Shown here one piece after another: positions 1 through 4,693 of a DNA stretch of 6,711 bases (positions are counted from its first letter, which is position 1; each line of letters begins with the position of its first letter). The notes under the pieces are model-generated. The model saw only the letters and a program-made list of their open reading frames with translations. It had not been told where the DNA came from and ran no database searches. Source of the DNA: an uncultured Collinsella sp. (GTDB taxonomy: Bacteria; Actinomycetota; Coriobacteriia; Coriobacteriales; Coriobacteriaceae); contig CALDBJ010000073.1 in the NCBI GenBank assembly GCA_937937835.1, positions 1 through 6,711 on the forward strand. Reading direction: 5' to 3'. The translations under genes were made by a program, and so were the position numbers.

Positions 1-49
1 ATTCGCCGGTGCCGAGGGGTATGTCTCCGACTGGCCGAGTGCTGCGTGA
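1..49 (+). CDS. repB: 3' end of repB (wraps around the circle)
   Basis: These bases encode the last residues and TGA stop (47-49) of the replication initiator whose main body is at 5794-6705. They duplicate 6657-6705 exactly, because the linear sequence repeats 55 bases at its two ends. This is one gene, not a second copy. Confidence 0.9.
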   Translation, partial: FAGAEGYVSDWPSAA

Positions 50-55
50 TGGTAT
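1..55. repeat. Terminal overlap showing a circular molecule (copy 1)
   Basis: Bases 1-55 are identical to 6657-6711, with no mismatch when compared base by base. A perfect repeat at both ends of a small plasmid contig is the usual mark of a circle left unjoined by a k-mer assembler; the length of 55 fits a common k value (inference). The real circle would be 6656 bp. Confidence 0.93.
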
Positions 56-61
56 GTGAAA

Positions 62-89
62 GCCCGTCCGGGCTTGCGCTCGGACGGGC
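62..89. terminator. Stem-loop between repB and the chimeric minus-strand ORF
   Basis: A perfect 9-bp stem (62-70 with 81-89) encloses a 10-nt loop. It starts 12 nt after the repB stop. It also lies 10 nt past the stop of the convergent minus-strand ORF at 100-318, where the minus strand continues with a short CTTTCA. It probably ends transcription from both sides. The U-tract is weak in both directions, so termination is inferred from placement and stem strength. Confidence 0.6.
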
Positions 90-99
90 CGGGTGCCGT

Positions 100-318
100 T
101 TAGCGGCTGTTTCTCATCGCCCAGACGGCCAGGGCCGTGAGGATGATGTCCGCGGCGATGGGATGCACCGCCGGTGCGAGACAGACGGCGATGACCGCCA
201 TCAGCAAATCAAGATCGAGCGCGGTGAACTTGCGGCGGAACGAGCCAGGGCTGAACTGGATGCGTATAAGGCGGCCCACGATGGTCTGACACCATTCGAG
301 GTGGCCAGACGCAGCCAT
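100..318 (-). pseudogene. Chimeric ORF: rep gene fragment fused to a membrane microprotein
   Basis: This 72-aa frame joins two unrelated pieces. Residues 21-41 (QF....FRRKFTALDLDLLMA) match the N-terminus of RepB; bases 197-234 are identical, inverted and in the same codon phase, to repB 5845-5882. Residues 39-72 (LMAVIAVCLAP..HPIAADI...TALAVWAM) are a diverged copy of the 50-aa membrane protein at 423-575. The two parents meet inside a shared 9-bp GCTGATGGC, as expected of microhomology-driven recombination. The residues before the rep part match nothing I recognise, and there is no clear Shine-Dalgarno before the ATG at 318. It is probably a recombination remnant, though the frame is open and ends next to a stem-loop, so a small membrane product is possible. 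The rep piece differs from the resident repB just upstream of the identity (three extra bases), so it may come from another plasmid. Confidence 0.6.
115..204 (-). repeat. Direct repeat copy 1 (membrane microprotein C-terminal segment)
   Basis: This 90-bp segment aligns without gaps to 441-530. I count 77 of 90 identical bases, about 86%. Both copies read on the minus strand in the same frame as a hydrophobic segment ending in TALAVWAM. Several differences leave the same or similar residues, suggesting divergence while still coding. The repeat ends exactly where the rep fragment begins. Confidence 0.8.
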
Positions 319-378
319 GATTCACAGGCCATGCCCGATGATCGGATGGAGCCTGGTATCGAGCCGACTCTTTTCTGA
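235..378 (+). other. Plus-strand reading with protein-like composition, possible gene remnant
   Basis: The plus frame ending in TGA at 376-378 reads like the tail of a real soluble protein, with an amphipathic helix-like ERARAELDAYKAAHDG followed by LTPFEVARR. Upstream of about 235 the same frame only reads antisense to the rep fragment and the membrane repeat, so no intact gene is present. It could be the 3' end of a gene truncated when the rep fragment was inserted. I recognise no family, and chance cannot be excluded. Confidence 0.2.
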
Positions 379-386
379 ACAAGGGG

Positions 387-414
387 CCTGCCGCGGGCTC
401 CGACCCGCGGCAGG
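387..414 (-). terminator. GC-rich stem-loop after the 50-aa membrane protein gene
   Basis: A perfect 11-bp stem (387-397 with 404-414) closes a 6-nt loop. It lies 8 nt past the stop codon of the minus-strand microprotein gene at 423-575. On the minus strand it runs into CCCCTTGTT, a weak U-tract. Stem strength and position support a terminator. Confidence 0.6.
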
Positions 415-422
415 TTGCGCCG

Positions 423-575
423 TCAACGGCGGCTGGATGCCATCGCCCAGACGGCCAGGGCCGTCACGGTGATGTCGGCCGCGATGGGATCCATCACGGG
501 AGCGAGGCAGATGACGATGACCGCCATCAGCCATATCCAGGGCCGGCCGTGCGGCCCCTTGTTACCCATGCGCAT
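423..575 (-). CDS. Small membrane protein, 50 aa, unknown function
   Basis: The product starts MRMGNKGPHGRPW and then carries a hydrophobic stretch from about residue 13 to 46 (WIWLMAVIVICLAP, then PIAADITVTALAVWAM), ending in ASSRR. This looks like one long or two short membrane segments with a basic N-terminus. The ATG at 575 is supported by GAAAGG 8 nt upstream on the minus strand (585-590), a good Shine-Dalgarno; a second Met two codons later is the alternative start. The gene is followed by the stem-loop at 387-414. A related C-terminal segment is repeated at 115-204, which supports true coding because changes between the copies keep the hydrophobic pattern. I do not recognise a family. 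It is not obviously a holin or a toxin, and there is no antitoxin-like partner. Confidence 0.6.
   Translation of the reverse strand: MRMGNKGPHGRPWIWLMAVIVICLAPVMDPIAADITVTALAVWAMASSRR
441..530 (-). repeat. Direct repeat copy 2 (membrane microprotein C-terminal segment)
   Basis: This is the partner of 115-204 and lies inside the intact 50-aa gene. The similarity stops at the shared GCCATCAGC; beyond it this copy continues into its own N-terminus while the other passes into the rep fragment. Confidence 0.8.
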
Positions 576-860
576 GTGCTGCGCCTTTCGTTCGGGCCGC
601 GCCGCGACTGGCGCGGCAGCGTCGCCCGGCGGATGCCGGGCGGTCGGTTTTCGTCCCTGCTACAAGACGTCCATCGACGACGCCAATCGTATCGGCTAAG
701 ATGGAAACGCCGGCGGAGGCGCTGCTAACTTCCCCCTTACGATCAGGCGGGCATGCATGACTTTTCGGGGATGGCCGATGCCGGCGGGATGGGTTACCCG
801 CCATCCCCTTTGATTGGGCCGTGGCCCCGCGTCTTCGGATGCGGGGCCGGCGTCTTCAAC
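576..860. other. Gene-free stretch with three strong stem-loops
   Basis: No frame here looks coding. Three stem-loops stand out: 623-642 (8-bp perfect stem, GGAT loop, followed by GTCGGTTTTCG on the plus strand); 767-808 (8-bp outer stem with an inner CGGG/CCCG, followed by CTTTGATT on the plus strand); and 823-848 (UUCG-capped, listed separately). The first also lies in the leader of the minus-strand 50-aa gene. I find no convincing -35/-10 pair for that gene. Possible roles are insulation from read-through, a structured small RNA, or a replication-related single-strand structure. None can be chosen from sequence alone. Confidence 0.5.
823..848. terminator. UUCG-tetraloop stem-loop left of the IS
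   Basis: The sequence folds into an 11-bp stem (823-833 with 838-848, including one G-U pair) capped by C(UUCG)G, an unusually stable tetraloop. The capped core GTCTTCGGATG is shared with the terminator at 3244-3269. No T-tract follows on the plus strand. It may have insulated the secreted-protein gene before the IS inserted. Confidence 0.5.
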
Positions 861-876
861 TTGTCGCGCTGAGGAT

Positions 877-909
877 TCTCCCGCCTCTTAGCGGAGCGTA
901 GGCGGGAGA
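877..909 (+). repeat. IS left-end hairpin
   Basis: A perfect 10-bp inverted repeat (877-886 with 900-909) encloses a 13-nt loop. It lies about 70 bp upstream of tnpA, where IS200/IS605 elements carry the subterminal palindrome that TnpA recognises as single-stranded DNA. Confidence 0.65.
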
Positions 910-929
910 TGAATCAGCGTTTCTTCTTG

Positions 930-972
930 TGTTATAATCGTATTCAGTCGTGCATTACTGAATTGGGGTGAT
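930..972 (+). promoter_or_regulatory. tnpA promoter, leader hairpin and ribosome binding site
   Basis: TGTTATAAT at 930-938 is an extended -10 box with a consensus hexamer (933-938); no good -35 is visible. Just downstream, ATTCAGT (942-948) and ACTGAAT (957-963) form a perfect 7-bp inverted repeat with an 8-nt loop. It ends two bases before GGGGTGAT (965-972), which fits the 16S rRNA anti-Shine-Dalgarno. The hairpin could limit ribosome access, in line with the low transposase expression usual in this family (inference). Confidence 0.55.
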
Positions 973-976
973 GGCA

Positions 977-1375
977 GTGAAATTGGAATCAAATCATCAT
1001 TCGGTGTTCCTCATGCACTACCACCTCGTGCTCGTCGTGAAATACCGGCGAAAAGTGTTCGACGACGAAATCTCCGCCCGTGCACGGGAAATCTTCGAGT
1101 ACATCGCGCCCAAGTACGGGATAGCCGTCGAGGAATGGAACCACGACCAAGACCATGTGCATGTCCTGTTCCGCGCCCAGCCCAAAACGGAACTGTCGAA
1201 GTTCATCAACGCATACAAGAGCGCATCCAGCCGCCTGCTCAAACAGGAGTATCCGCGTATCCGTCAGAAACTCTGGAAGGAATATTTCTGGAGCCGCAGC
1301 TTCTGTCTGCTCACCACAGGAGGCGCGCCCATCGAGGTGATACGTCGGTACATCGAGAGTCAGGGACGCAAATGA
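977..1375 (+). CDS. tnpA: IS200/IS605-family transposase TnpA (HUH Y1)
   Basis: This small transposase excises and inserts the element as single-stranded DNA through a covalent 5'-phosphotyrosine link. The product is 132 aa from the GTG at 977, within the usual 130-155 aa. The metal-binding HUH motif is H60-V61-H62 in DQDHVHVLF, and the catalytic tyrosine is Y125 in IEVIRRYIESQ, with Q129 as its helper. The start HYHLVLVVKYRRKV is typical of the family. I chose GTG at 977 because GGGGTGAT (965-972) is well placed for it; an ATG at 971 and a GTG at 968 are in frame but too close to that site. The stop overlaps the tnpB start as ATGA, implying translational coupling. No disruption is seen. Confidence 0.93.
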   Translation: MKLESNHHSVFLMHYHLVLVVKYRRKVFDDEISARAREIFEYIAPKYGIAVEEWNHDQDHVHVLFRAQPKTELSKFINAYKSASSRLLKQEYPRIRQKLWKEYFWSRSFCLLTTGGAPIEVIRRYIESQGRK

Positions 1376-2520
1376 GCACGACGACGATCACACGACGCAG
1401 GGCGGTCAAGTACCGCGCCTACCCCACCAAGGGGCAGGCGAACCTGATCGACCGCACCATCGGCTGCGCGCGCCTCGTGTACAACCTCATGCTGGAAACA
1501 CGCATCGCCTCCTACCAGTCCCGGTTCGGCATGCCCGACGCGCAAGGCAAAGAACTGCCGTCGACGCCAAGACTGTACAAGGACGACTACCCTTTCCTTA
1601 GGGACGTGGACAGTATGGCCCTGTGCAACGCGCAAATGCACTTGGATAAGGCATACCGCAGCTTCTTCGCCAACCCCAAGTCAGGATTCCCGAAATACAA
1701 GAGCAAGCACCGCTCCCGCCAGACCTACACGACCAACTGCATCAATAACAACATCCGATTCGAGAACGGAGGCACCCGACTCAGGCTACCCAAAGTTGGA
1801 CCCGTCAAGGTTCGCCAGCACAAGCGCATACCCGACGGCTGGAAACTCAAAAGCGTCACCGTCGAGCATCGCCCATCCGGCAGGTACGAGGCCACTGTCC
1901 TGTTCGAGTACGAGACCCAAGCACCCGAACCCGTACATCCCAGCACCTTCGTCGGATTGGACTATTCGTCGCACGACCTGTACGTGACCAGCGATGGGGT
2001 GCGCGCGGGATACCCGCGCTTTTACCGGCAATGGCAGGAACGGCTCGCTTTCGAACAACGCAAATGGTCTCGCATGGTCAAAGGCTCAGCCAACTGGTCC
2101 AAGCAGAAACGCAAGGTCGCCAAGGTGCATGAGCGTATCCGCGACATGCGTATGGATTTCCTGCGCAAGGCCGCGAACCGCATATCCGAATCCTATGATT
2201 GCGTATGCGTCGAGGATTTGGACCTGCACGCCATAGCGCAGACACTGCGCCTAGGCAAAAGCACCATGGACAACGGGTTCGGCGTGCTGCGCGCCATGCT
2301 TGACCGCAAACTCGTGGAGCAGGGCAAACCCGGCTTGGTCAAGGTCGGCAAATGGTATCCGTCCAGCCAACTGTGCTCCGACTGCGGACATCGGTATGCG
2401 GACACCAAGGATCTGAGCGTGCGCGAATGGGCGTGCCCGGAGTGTGGTGCATGGCATGACAGGGACGTGAACGCCGCCAAGAACATCAGAGACGAGGGAC
2501 GACGCCTTTCCTTGCAATAG
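1372..2520 (+). CDS. tnpB: TnpB, RNA-guided endonuclease of the IS605 element
   Basis: TnpB is a small RuvC-type nuclease, ancestral to Cas12, that uses an omega-RNA from the element's right end to cut target DNA and so favours retention of the IS. The 382-aa length matches the family. An N-terminal helix-turn-helix/OrfB part begins with RRRAVKYRAYPT. The three RuvC acidic sites are visible: D197 in FVGLDYSSHDL, E281 in CVCVEDLDL, and the DRD at 363-365 in HDRDVNAAKNI. A zinc ribbon has two CxxC pairs, C335/C338 and C355/C358. All catalytic and zinc residues are present, so the enzyme should be active. The ATG at 1372 overlaps the tnpA stop. The frame stays open about 79 codons upstream, but that part is antisense-free shadow of tnpA and lacks TnpB features. 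Confidence 0.93.
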   Translation: MSTTTITRRRAVKYRAYPTKGQANLIDRTIGCARLVYNLMLETRIASYQSRFGMPDAQGKELPSTPRLYKDDYPFLRDVDSMALCNAQMHLDKAYRSFFANPKSGFPKYKSKHRSRQTYTTNCINNNIRFENGGTRLRLPKVGPVKVRQHKRIPDGWKLKSVTVEHRPSGRYEATVLFEYETQAPEPVHPSTFVGLDYSSHDLYVTSDGVRAGYPRFYRQWQERLAFEQRKWSRMVKGSANWSKQKRKVAKVHERIRDMRMDFLRKAANRISESYDCVCVEDLDLHAIAQTLRLGKSTMDNGFGVLRAMLDRKLVEQGKPGLVKVGKWYPSSQLCSDCGHRYADTKDLSVREWACPECGAWHDRDVNAAKNIRDEGRRLSLQ

Positions 2521-2650
2521 TAGGATGACAGTCGTGAACCGTGGGGCGCACGGGGATAGCCCGCTGATACTGGCACCGCTGGGTGTCTTGAACGGGAAGC
2601 CCCCCCACCTCAAACGTCCGTCAGGACGTTAGGTGGAGGGGAGCACGTCA
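2521..2650 (+). ncRNA. Probable omega-RNA (TnpB guide RNA) scaffold region
   Basis: About 120 nt separate the tnpB stop from the end of the right-end hairpin. In IS605 elements the 3' end of tnpB and this segment form the guide scaffold, with the spacer taken from the flanking DNA. The segment contains GGGAAGCCCCCC just before the hairpin, a pattern I associate with this scaffold type, and several GC-rich pairings. The RNA 5' end probably lies inside tnpB and the 3' scaffold border is uncertain by a few bases. The first bases of the guide would come from about 2651 onward. Confidence 0.5.
2601..2641 (+). repeat. IS right-end hairpin
   Basis: The imperfect palindrome pairs CCCC (2601-2604) with GGGG (2638-2641), CCACCT (2605-2610) with AGGTGG (2631-2636), and AACGTCC (2613-2619) with GGACGTT (2624-2630) around a GTCA loop. 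Unpaired bases are CA at 2611-2612 and A at 2637. Bulged hairpins of this kind at the right end are the TnpA recognition structure and also the 3' stem of the omega-RNA. Confidence 0.7.
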
Positions 2651-2667
2651 CTCCAAGGTCCAAGAGC

Positions 2668-2716
2668 TATAATTTCCTTGTCAGACGCACGTCTGGCATA
2701 CCTAATCAAGGGGGGC
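2668..2716 (+). promoter_or_regulatory. Promoter, palindromic site and RBS of the secreted-protein gene
   Basis: A consensus TATAAT lies at 2668-2673; no -35 is evident, and the place where it should be (about 2645-2650) touches the IS right end. A near-perfect 20-bp palindrome at 2679-2698 (TGtCAGACG, then CA, then CGTCTGgCA) covers the expected transcription start and has the shape of a repressor operator, or of a small 5' hairpin in the mRNA. AAGGGGGG at 2709-2715 is a strong ribosome binding site 5 nt before the ATG at 2721. Confidence 0.6.
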
Positions 2717-2720
2717 AAAA

Positions 2721-3224
2721 ATGTTACGTACCAAGCATTTGAAGATGGCAGTGGTTCCAATGACTCTGCTGGCGCTCCTGTCGACGGCAGTCCCGGTGGC
2801 ATCTGCTCAAGAAACCACTGACGAGTCGTTCTATGAACTTACCACCACTCCGTCGGGCGGGGACATGATTGTCGGCGAACCTGGCACAACGATTCTCTTT
2901 GATTCCAGCAACGGCGAATTGGTGGACGTGCTGCCGCCGAGCGAGGCTGAAGATTATTCGGTAACTGTCTCGCGTGGATGCGCTGATTCCAATGCTGGAT
3001 GCTGGGCTGGCGGGAACGCTTTGGGTGACATGCAGTTTGCAGGCACCGGAACGGCAACGGGGTCCTGGCCGTATCGCAACAGCTATACGACCGGCAATAA
3101 GTCGGGACAGATCACCTTCGCAATCAATGGAGTTACATACACCCCTGTCGCAGCTGGTCCGTGGATGCGCATCGCCACGGCAGACGGCTCTGGCGTCGAC
3201 GGCGTATCCGTTACCCGCTGGTAA
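2721..3224 (+). CDS. Secreted protein of unknown function, 167 aa
   Basis: The protein starts with a classic Sec signal: basic MLRTKHLK, a hydrophobic core to about residue 25, then VASA with predicted cleavage after A29 before QETTDE. Mature residues 30-84 are acidic and rich in Thr, Ser and Gly. Residues 85-167 look like a compact beta-rich domain with two cysteines, C87 and C94 (RGCADSNAGCW), able to form a disulfide outside the cell. It then shows Gly/Thr-rich GTGTATGSWPYRNSYTTGN and ends in VSVTRW. There is no LPxTG anchor, lipobox or further membrane segment, so release to the medium is expected. It has its own promoter elements and ends at a terminator, so it is a single-gene unit. It resembles small secreted actinobacterial proteins with a Cys pair and a GSWxYR-like stretch, but I cannot name a family. 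A bacteriocin or surface-binding role is only a guess. Confidence 0.8.
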   Translation: MLRTKHLKMAVVPMTLLALLSTAVPVASAQETTDESFYELTTTPSGGDMIVGEPGTTILFDSSNGELVDVLPPSEAEDYSVTVSRGCADSNAGCWAGGNALGDMQFAGTGTATGSWPYRNSYTTGNKSGQITFAINGVTYTPVAAGPWMRIATADGSGVDGVSVTRW

Positions 3225-3243
3225 GGATGTCTTTCTAAATTTC

Positions 3244-3272
3244 GGGCCGGTGTCTTCGGATGCCGGCCCTTT
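3244..3272. terminator. UUCG-tetraloop terminator between the secreted-protein gene and mobA
   Basis: An 11-bp stem (3244-3254 with 3259-3269, two G-U pairs) is capped by C(UUCG)G and followed on the plus strand by TTTGCG. On the minus strand it is followed by GAAATTTAG. It sits between two convergent genes, 19 nt after the first stop and 15 nt past the mobA stop, and probably serves both. Confidence 0.8.
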
Positions 3273-3287
3273 GCGTTCCCGGCGTTC

Positions 3288-4490
3288 TCACAGGCCGAGT
3301 CCGTGGCCTCCCGTGCCCCAGCCCATGCCGATGTTGAGCGGGTCGGCGGGGTCGGAGAGGTCCCATGTCTCCTCCATGTCGGGTTCGGCCTGTTTTTCGG
3401 CCTGTTTGCGTTCGTTTTCGGCCAGCCGCTCGTCAAGCCGTGTCTTGAACCTGTCGGTGAGCGCCTTTTTCGTCCTGATGGGCTTCGGGGGTTCCTGCGG
3501 GGCCTGTGGCGGCGTTTCACGAGCCTGCGGGCGTTCCTGTGGCCTTTCGGCCGGTTCAGGGCTTGAAGGGGCCTGTGGCGCGCCTGAGGGCCGTTGGCGG
3601 CGTTTGACGGCCGTCAGGATGCCTTGCGCTTGGTCGGAGAGCCGCCCGATCATGGCCCTAAGCGCGTCGAGGAGCCGGTTCAGGGCCTGGATGCGCCGGT
3701 TCTCCTCGCACAGGTCGCCCCTGCCGCCGCGTTTCTCCATCTCGCGGCTGGCGTATCCCTCGTGGATGGTGGGGATGCGTTCGATGCCCCGCGCCTTGAA
3801 GCTCCGATGGTCGATGACGGCGTATCCGGGGAGCAGGGCGTTGCAGGAGTCGGCCCACTCGCGCCTGAGCCTTTCGAGGAACTCCTTGGAGTCCAAGGGG
3901 TTGTTGCTCACGTTGACGCGCTTCCAGACCTTGCGGTTTCTGGCGCCGATCTTCTGCCGTCCGGTGTCGGGGTCGATGACGGGGATGCGCCGGCCGTTGG
4001 CGTCCAACGCGAACTCGCTGCGGCTCTTCGCCGCCCATCTGCCGGTCTTCGGGTCGATGCGCCGGTTGGCGACGAGGATGTGCGCGTGGGGGTTACGTCC
4101 GTCCTTGTCGGTGTGGATGGCGTACGTGCAGGCGTAGCCGTTGGCCGTGATGTTCCATGAGATGAAGTCCTCCAGTGCGCGGAAGCGTTCGCGGGCGTCG
4201 AACTCGCGGGGCAGGGCGACCATGATCTTCTTCGCGGGCCTCGCGTCGGAACGTTTCTCGGCCATCTCGACGGCGTTGAACAAACGCTCCGGGTCGAGGT
4301 ACTCGCCGGGCGCGCCCTCGGGCAGCATCGTGCATACATGCTCGACGCGCTCCCTGCGGCCGAACCCGTTGAACGCCTCGCCGGTGCGCTCGTCGCGCAT
4401 CCGACGCGAGGTGATGTACGAGCAGGAGGCGACGGCGCTGGAGCCGGCGGCACGGCTCACGTTCGACACGTGCAACGAGTAGATCGCCAC
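3288..4490 (-). CDS. mobA: MobA/MobL-family relaxase (MOBQ type)
   Basis: The relaxase nicks the plasmid at oriT and stays bound to the 5' end, piloting the strand through a helper's secretion channel. The product is 400 aa. The N-terminus MAIYSLHVSNVSRAAGSSAVASCSYI mirrors RSF1010 MobA, with Y25 as the likely catalytic tyrosine. The metal-binding motif is H126-T-D-K-D-G-R-N-P-H135-A-H137. A conserved DHRSFKARGIERIPTIHEG block lies at 227-245. Residues 300-340 are a Pro/Gln-rich linker and 341-372 a charged helix; unlike RSF1010 MobA there is no primase domain. The start is GTG at 4490, with GGAAAGGAG (4500-4508) about 9 nt upstream. It points away from oriT, so it would enter the recipient last. 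It ends next to the shared terminator. No frameshift is seen. Confidence 0.92.
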   Translation of the reverse strand: MAIYSLHVSNVSRAAGSSAVASCSYITSRRMRDERTGEAFNGFGRRERVEHVCTMLPEGAPGEYLDPERLFNAVEMAEKRSDARPAKKIMVALPREFDARERFRALEDFISWNITANGYACTYAIHTDKDGRNPHAHILVANRRIDPKTGRWAAKSRSEFALDANGRRIPVIDPDTGRQKIGARNRKVWKRVNVSNNPLDSKEFLERLRREWADSCNALLPGYAVIDHRSFKARGIERIPTIHEGYASREMEKRGGRGDLCEENRRIQALNRLLDALRAMIGRLSDQAQGILTAVKRRQRPSGAPQAPSSPEPAERPQERPQARETPPQAPQEPPKPIRTKKALTDRFKTRLDERLAENERKQAEKQAEPDMEETWDLSDPADPLNIGMGWGTGGHGLGL

Positions 4491-4646
4491 GGGACTGTAC
4501 TCCTTTCCGGGAATCCAAAGGGCCGGGAGGCCCGTTGGCCCTCCACCGGGGAGGTGGCCGGCACCCCGCCGGGACGGGGCGCGGATCCAAGCGGCGCACG
4601 CTTGGCCCCCACGGAGTGGCCCCTCGGGAGAGCGCGCTTACGCTGA
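4491..4646 (-). promoter_or_regulatory. GC-rich mobA leader with inverted repeats
   Basis: No gene lies between mobA and the oriT core. Besides the mobA ribosome binding site (4500-4508) there are inverted repeats at 4543-4557 (CCACC/GGTGG) and 4587-4605 (CCAAGCG, GCGCA, CGCTTGG, a perfect 7-bp stem). These may be part of oriT, as sites for accessory proteins, or structures in the mobA mRNA leader. I do not see a clear mobA promoter; a TAACAT on the minus strand inside the oriT palindrome is a weak -10 candidate. Confidence 0.4.
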
Positions 4647-4693
4647 ATGTTACCACCGGTAACATGTAAGTGCGCCCTCAATGAAATTGAGGG
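4647..4693 (+). other. oriT: Origin of transfer (oriT) with IncQ-like nic site
   Basis: An 8-bp inverted repeat with 3-nt loop (ATGTTACC at 4647-4654, ACC, GGTAACAT at 4658-4665) is followed by GTAAGTGCGCCCTC at 4666-4679. I recognise the latter as the nic core of RSF1010/R1162/pSC101-type oriTs, cut between G and C in GTGCG/CCCT, here 4674/4675. The palindrome-to-nick distance of 9 nt fits that family. A second perfect palindrome, again 8-bp arms and 3-nt loop (CCCTCAAT, GAA, ATTGAGGG, 4675-4693), begins exactly at the predicted 5' end of the nicked strand. The divergent MOBQ relaxase next door supports the call. The nicked strand is the plus strand, so the leading region is 4675 onward. Confidence 0.85.

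Larger units (their letters stand above)
861..2650 (+). mobile_element. IS200/IS605-family insertion sequence (tnpA + tnpB)
   Basis: The element has overlapping, co-directional tnpA (HUH Tyr transposase) and tnpB, the arrangement of ISDra2 and IS608. A left-end hairpin at 877-909 and a right-end hairpin with bulges at 2601-2641 are in the places where TnpA of this family binds. Such elements have no inverted terminal repeats and make no target duplication, so the exact ends cannot be read from the sequence; the limits given are estimates. On the left, insertion may be 3' of a TTCAAC at 855-860. On the right, the end probably lies within about 10 bases of the hairpin. All key residues of both proteins are present, so the element looks intact. 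Confidence 0.8.

Noticed and set aside
423..575. Type I toxin (small hydrophobic peptide with antisense RNA)
   Set aside because: Length and hydrophobicity fit, but no antisense promoter or characteristic leader pairing is visible, so I kept it as an unknown membrane protein.
562..804. Minus-strand frame of 80 codons upstream of the membrane microprotein
   Set aside because: Its composition is Arg/Ala/Ser/Pro-rich as in shadow frames, it runs through two stem-loops, and it overlaps the better supported 50-aa start.
1135..1371. Possible N-terminal extension of TnpB
   Set aside because: The extra 79 codons overlap tnpA in another frame and do not resemble TnpB; the family N-terminus begins at the ATG at 1372, coupled to the tnpA stop.
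861..2650. Target-site duplication or terminal inverted repeats of the IS
   Set aside because: None was found, and none is expected for the IS200/IS605 mechanism.
2721..3224. Lactococcin 972-type bacteriocin
   Set aside because: Size and signal peptide are suggestive, but I do not see the expected family pattern, and there is no immunity or ABC transporter gene next to it.
2974..4137. Long plus-strand frame of 387 codons opposite mobA
   Set aside because: It lies antisense to the relaxase, has no ribosome binding site and has a Ser/Arg-rich composition typical of a reverse reading of GC-rich coding DNA. The mobA reading has clear motifs.
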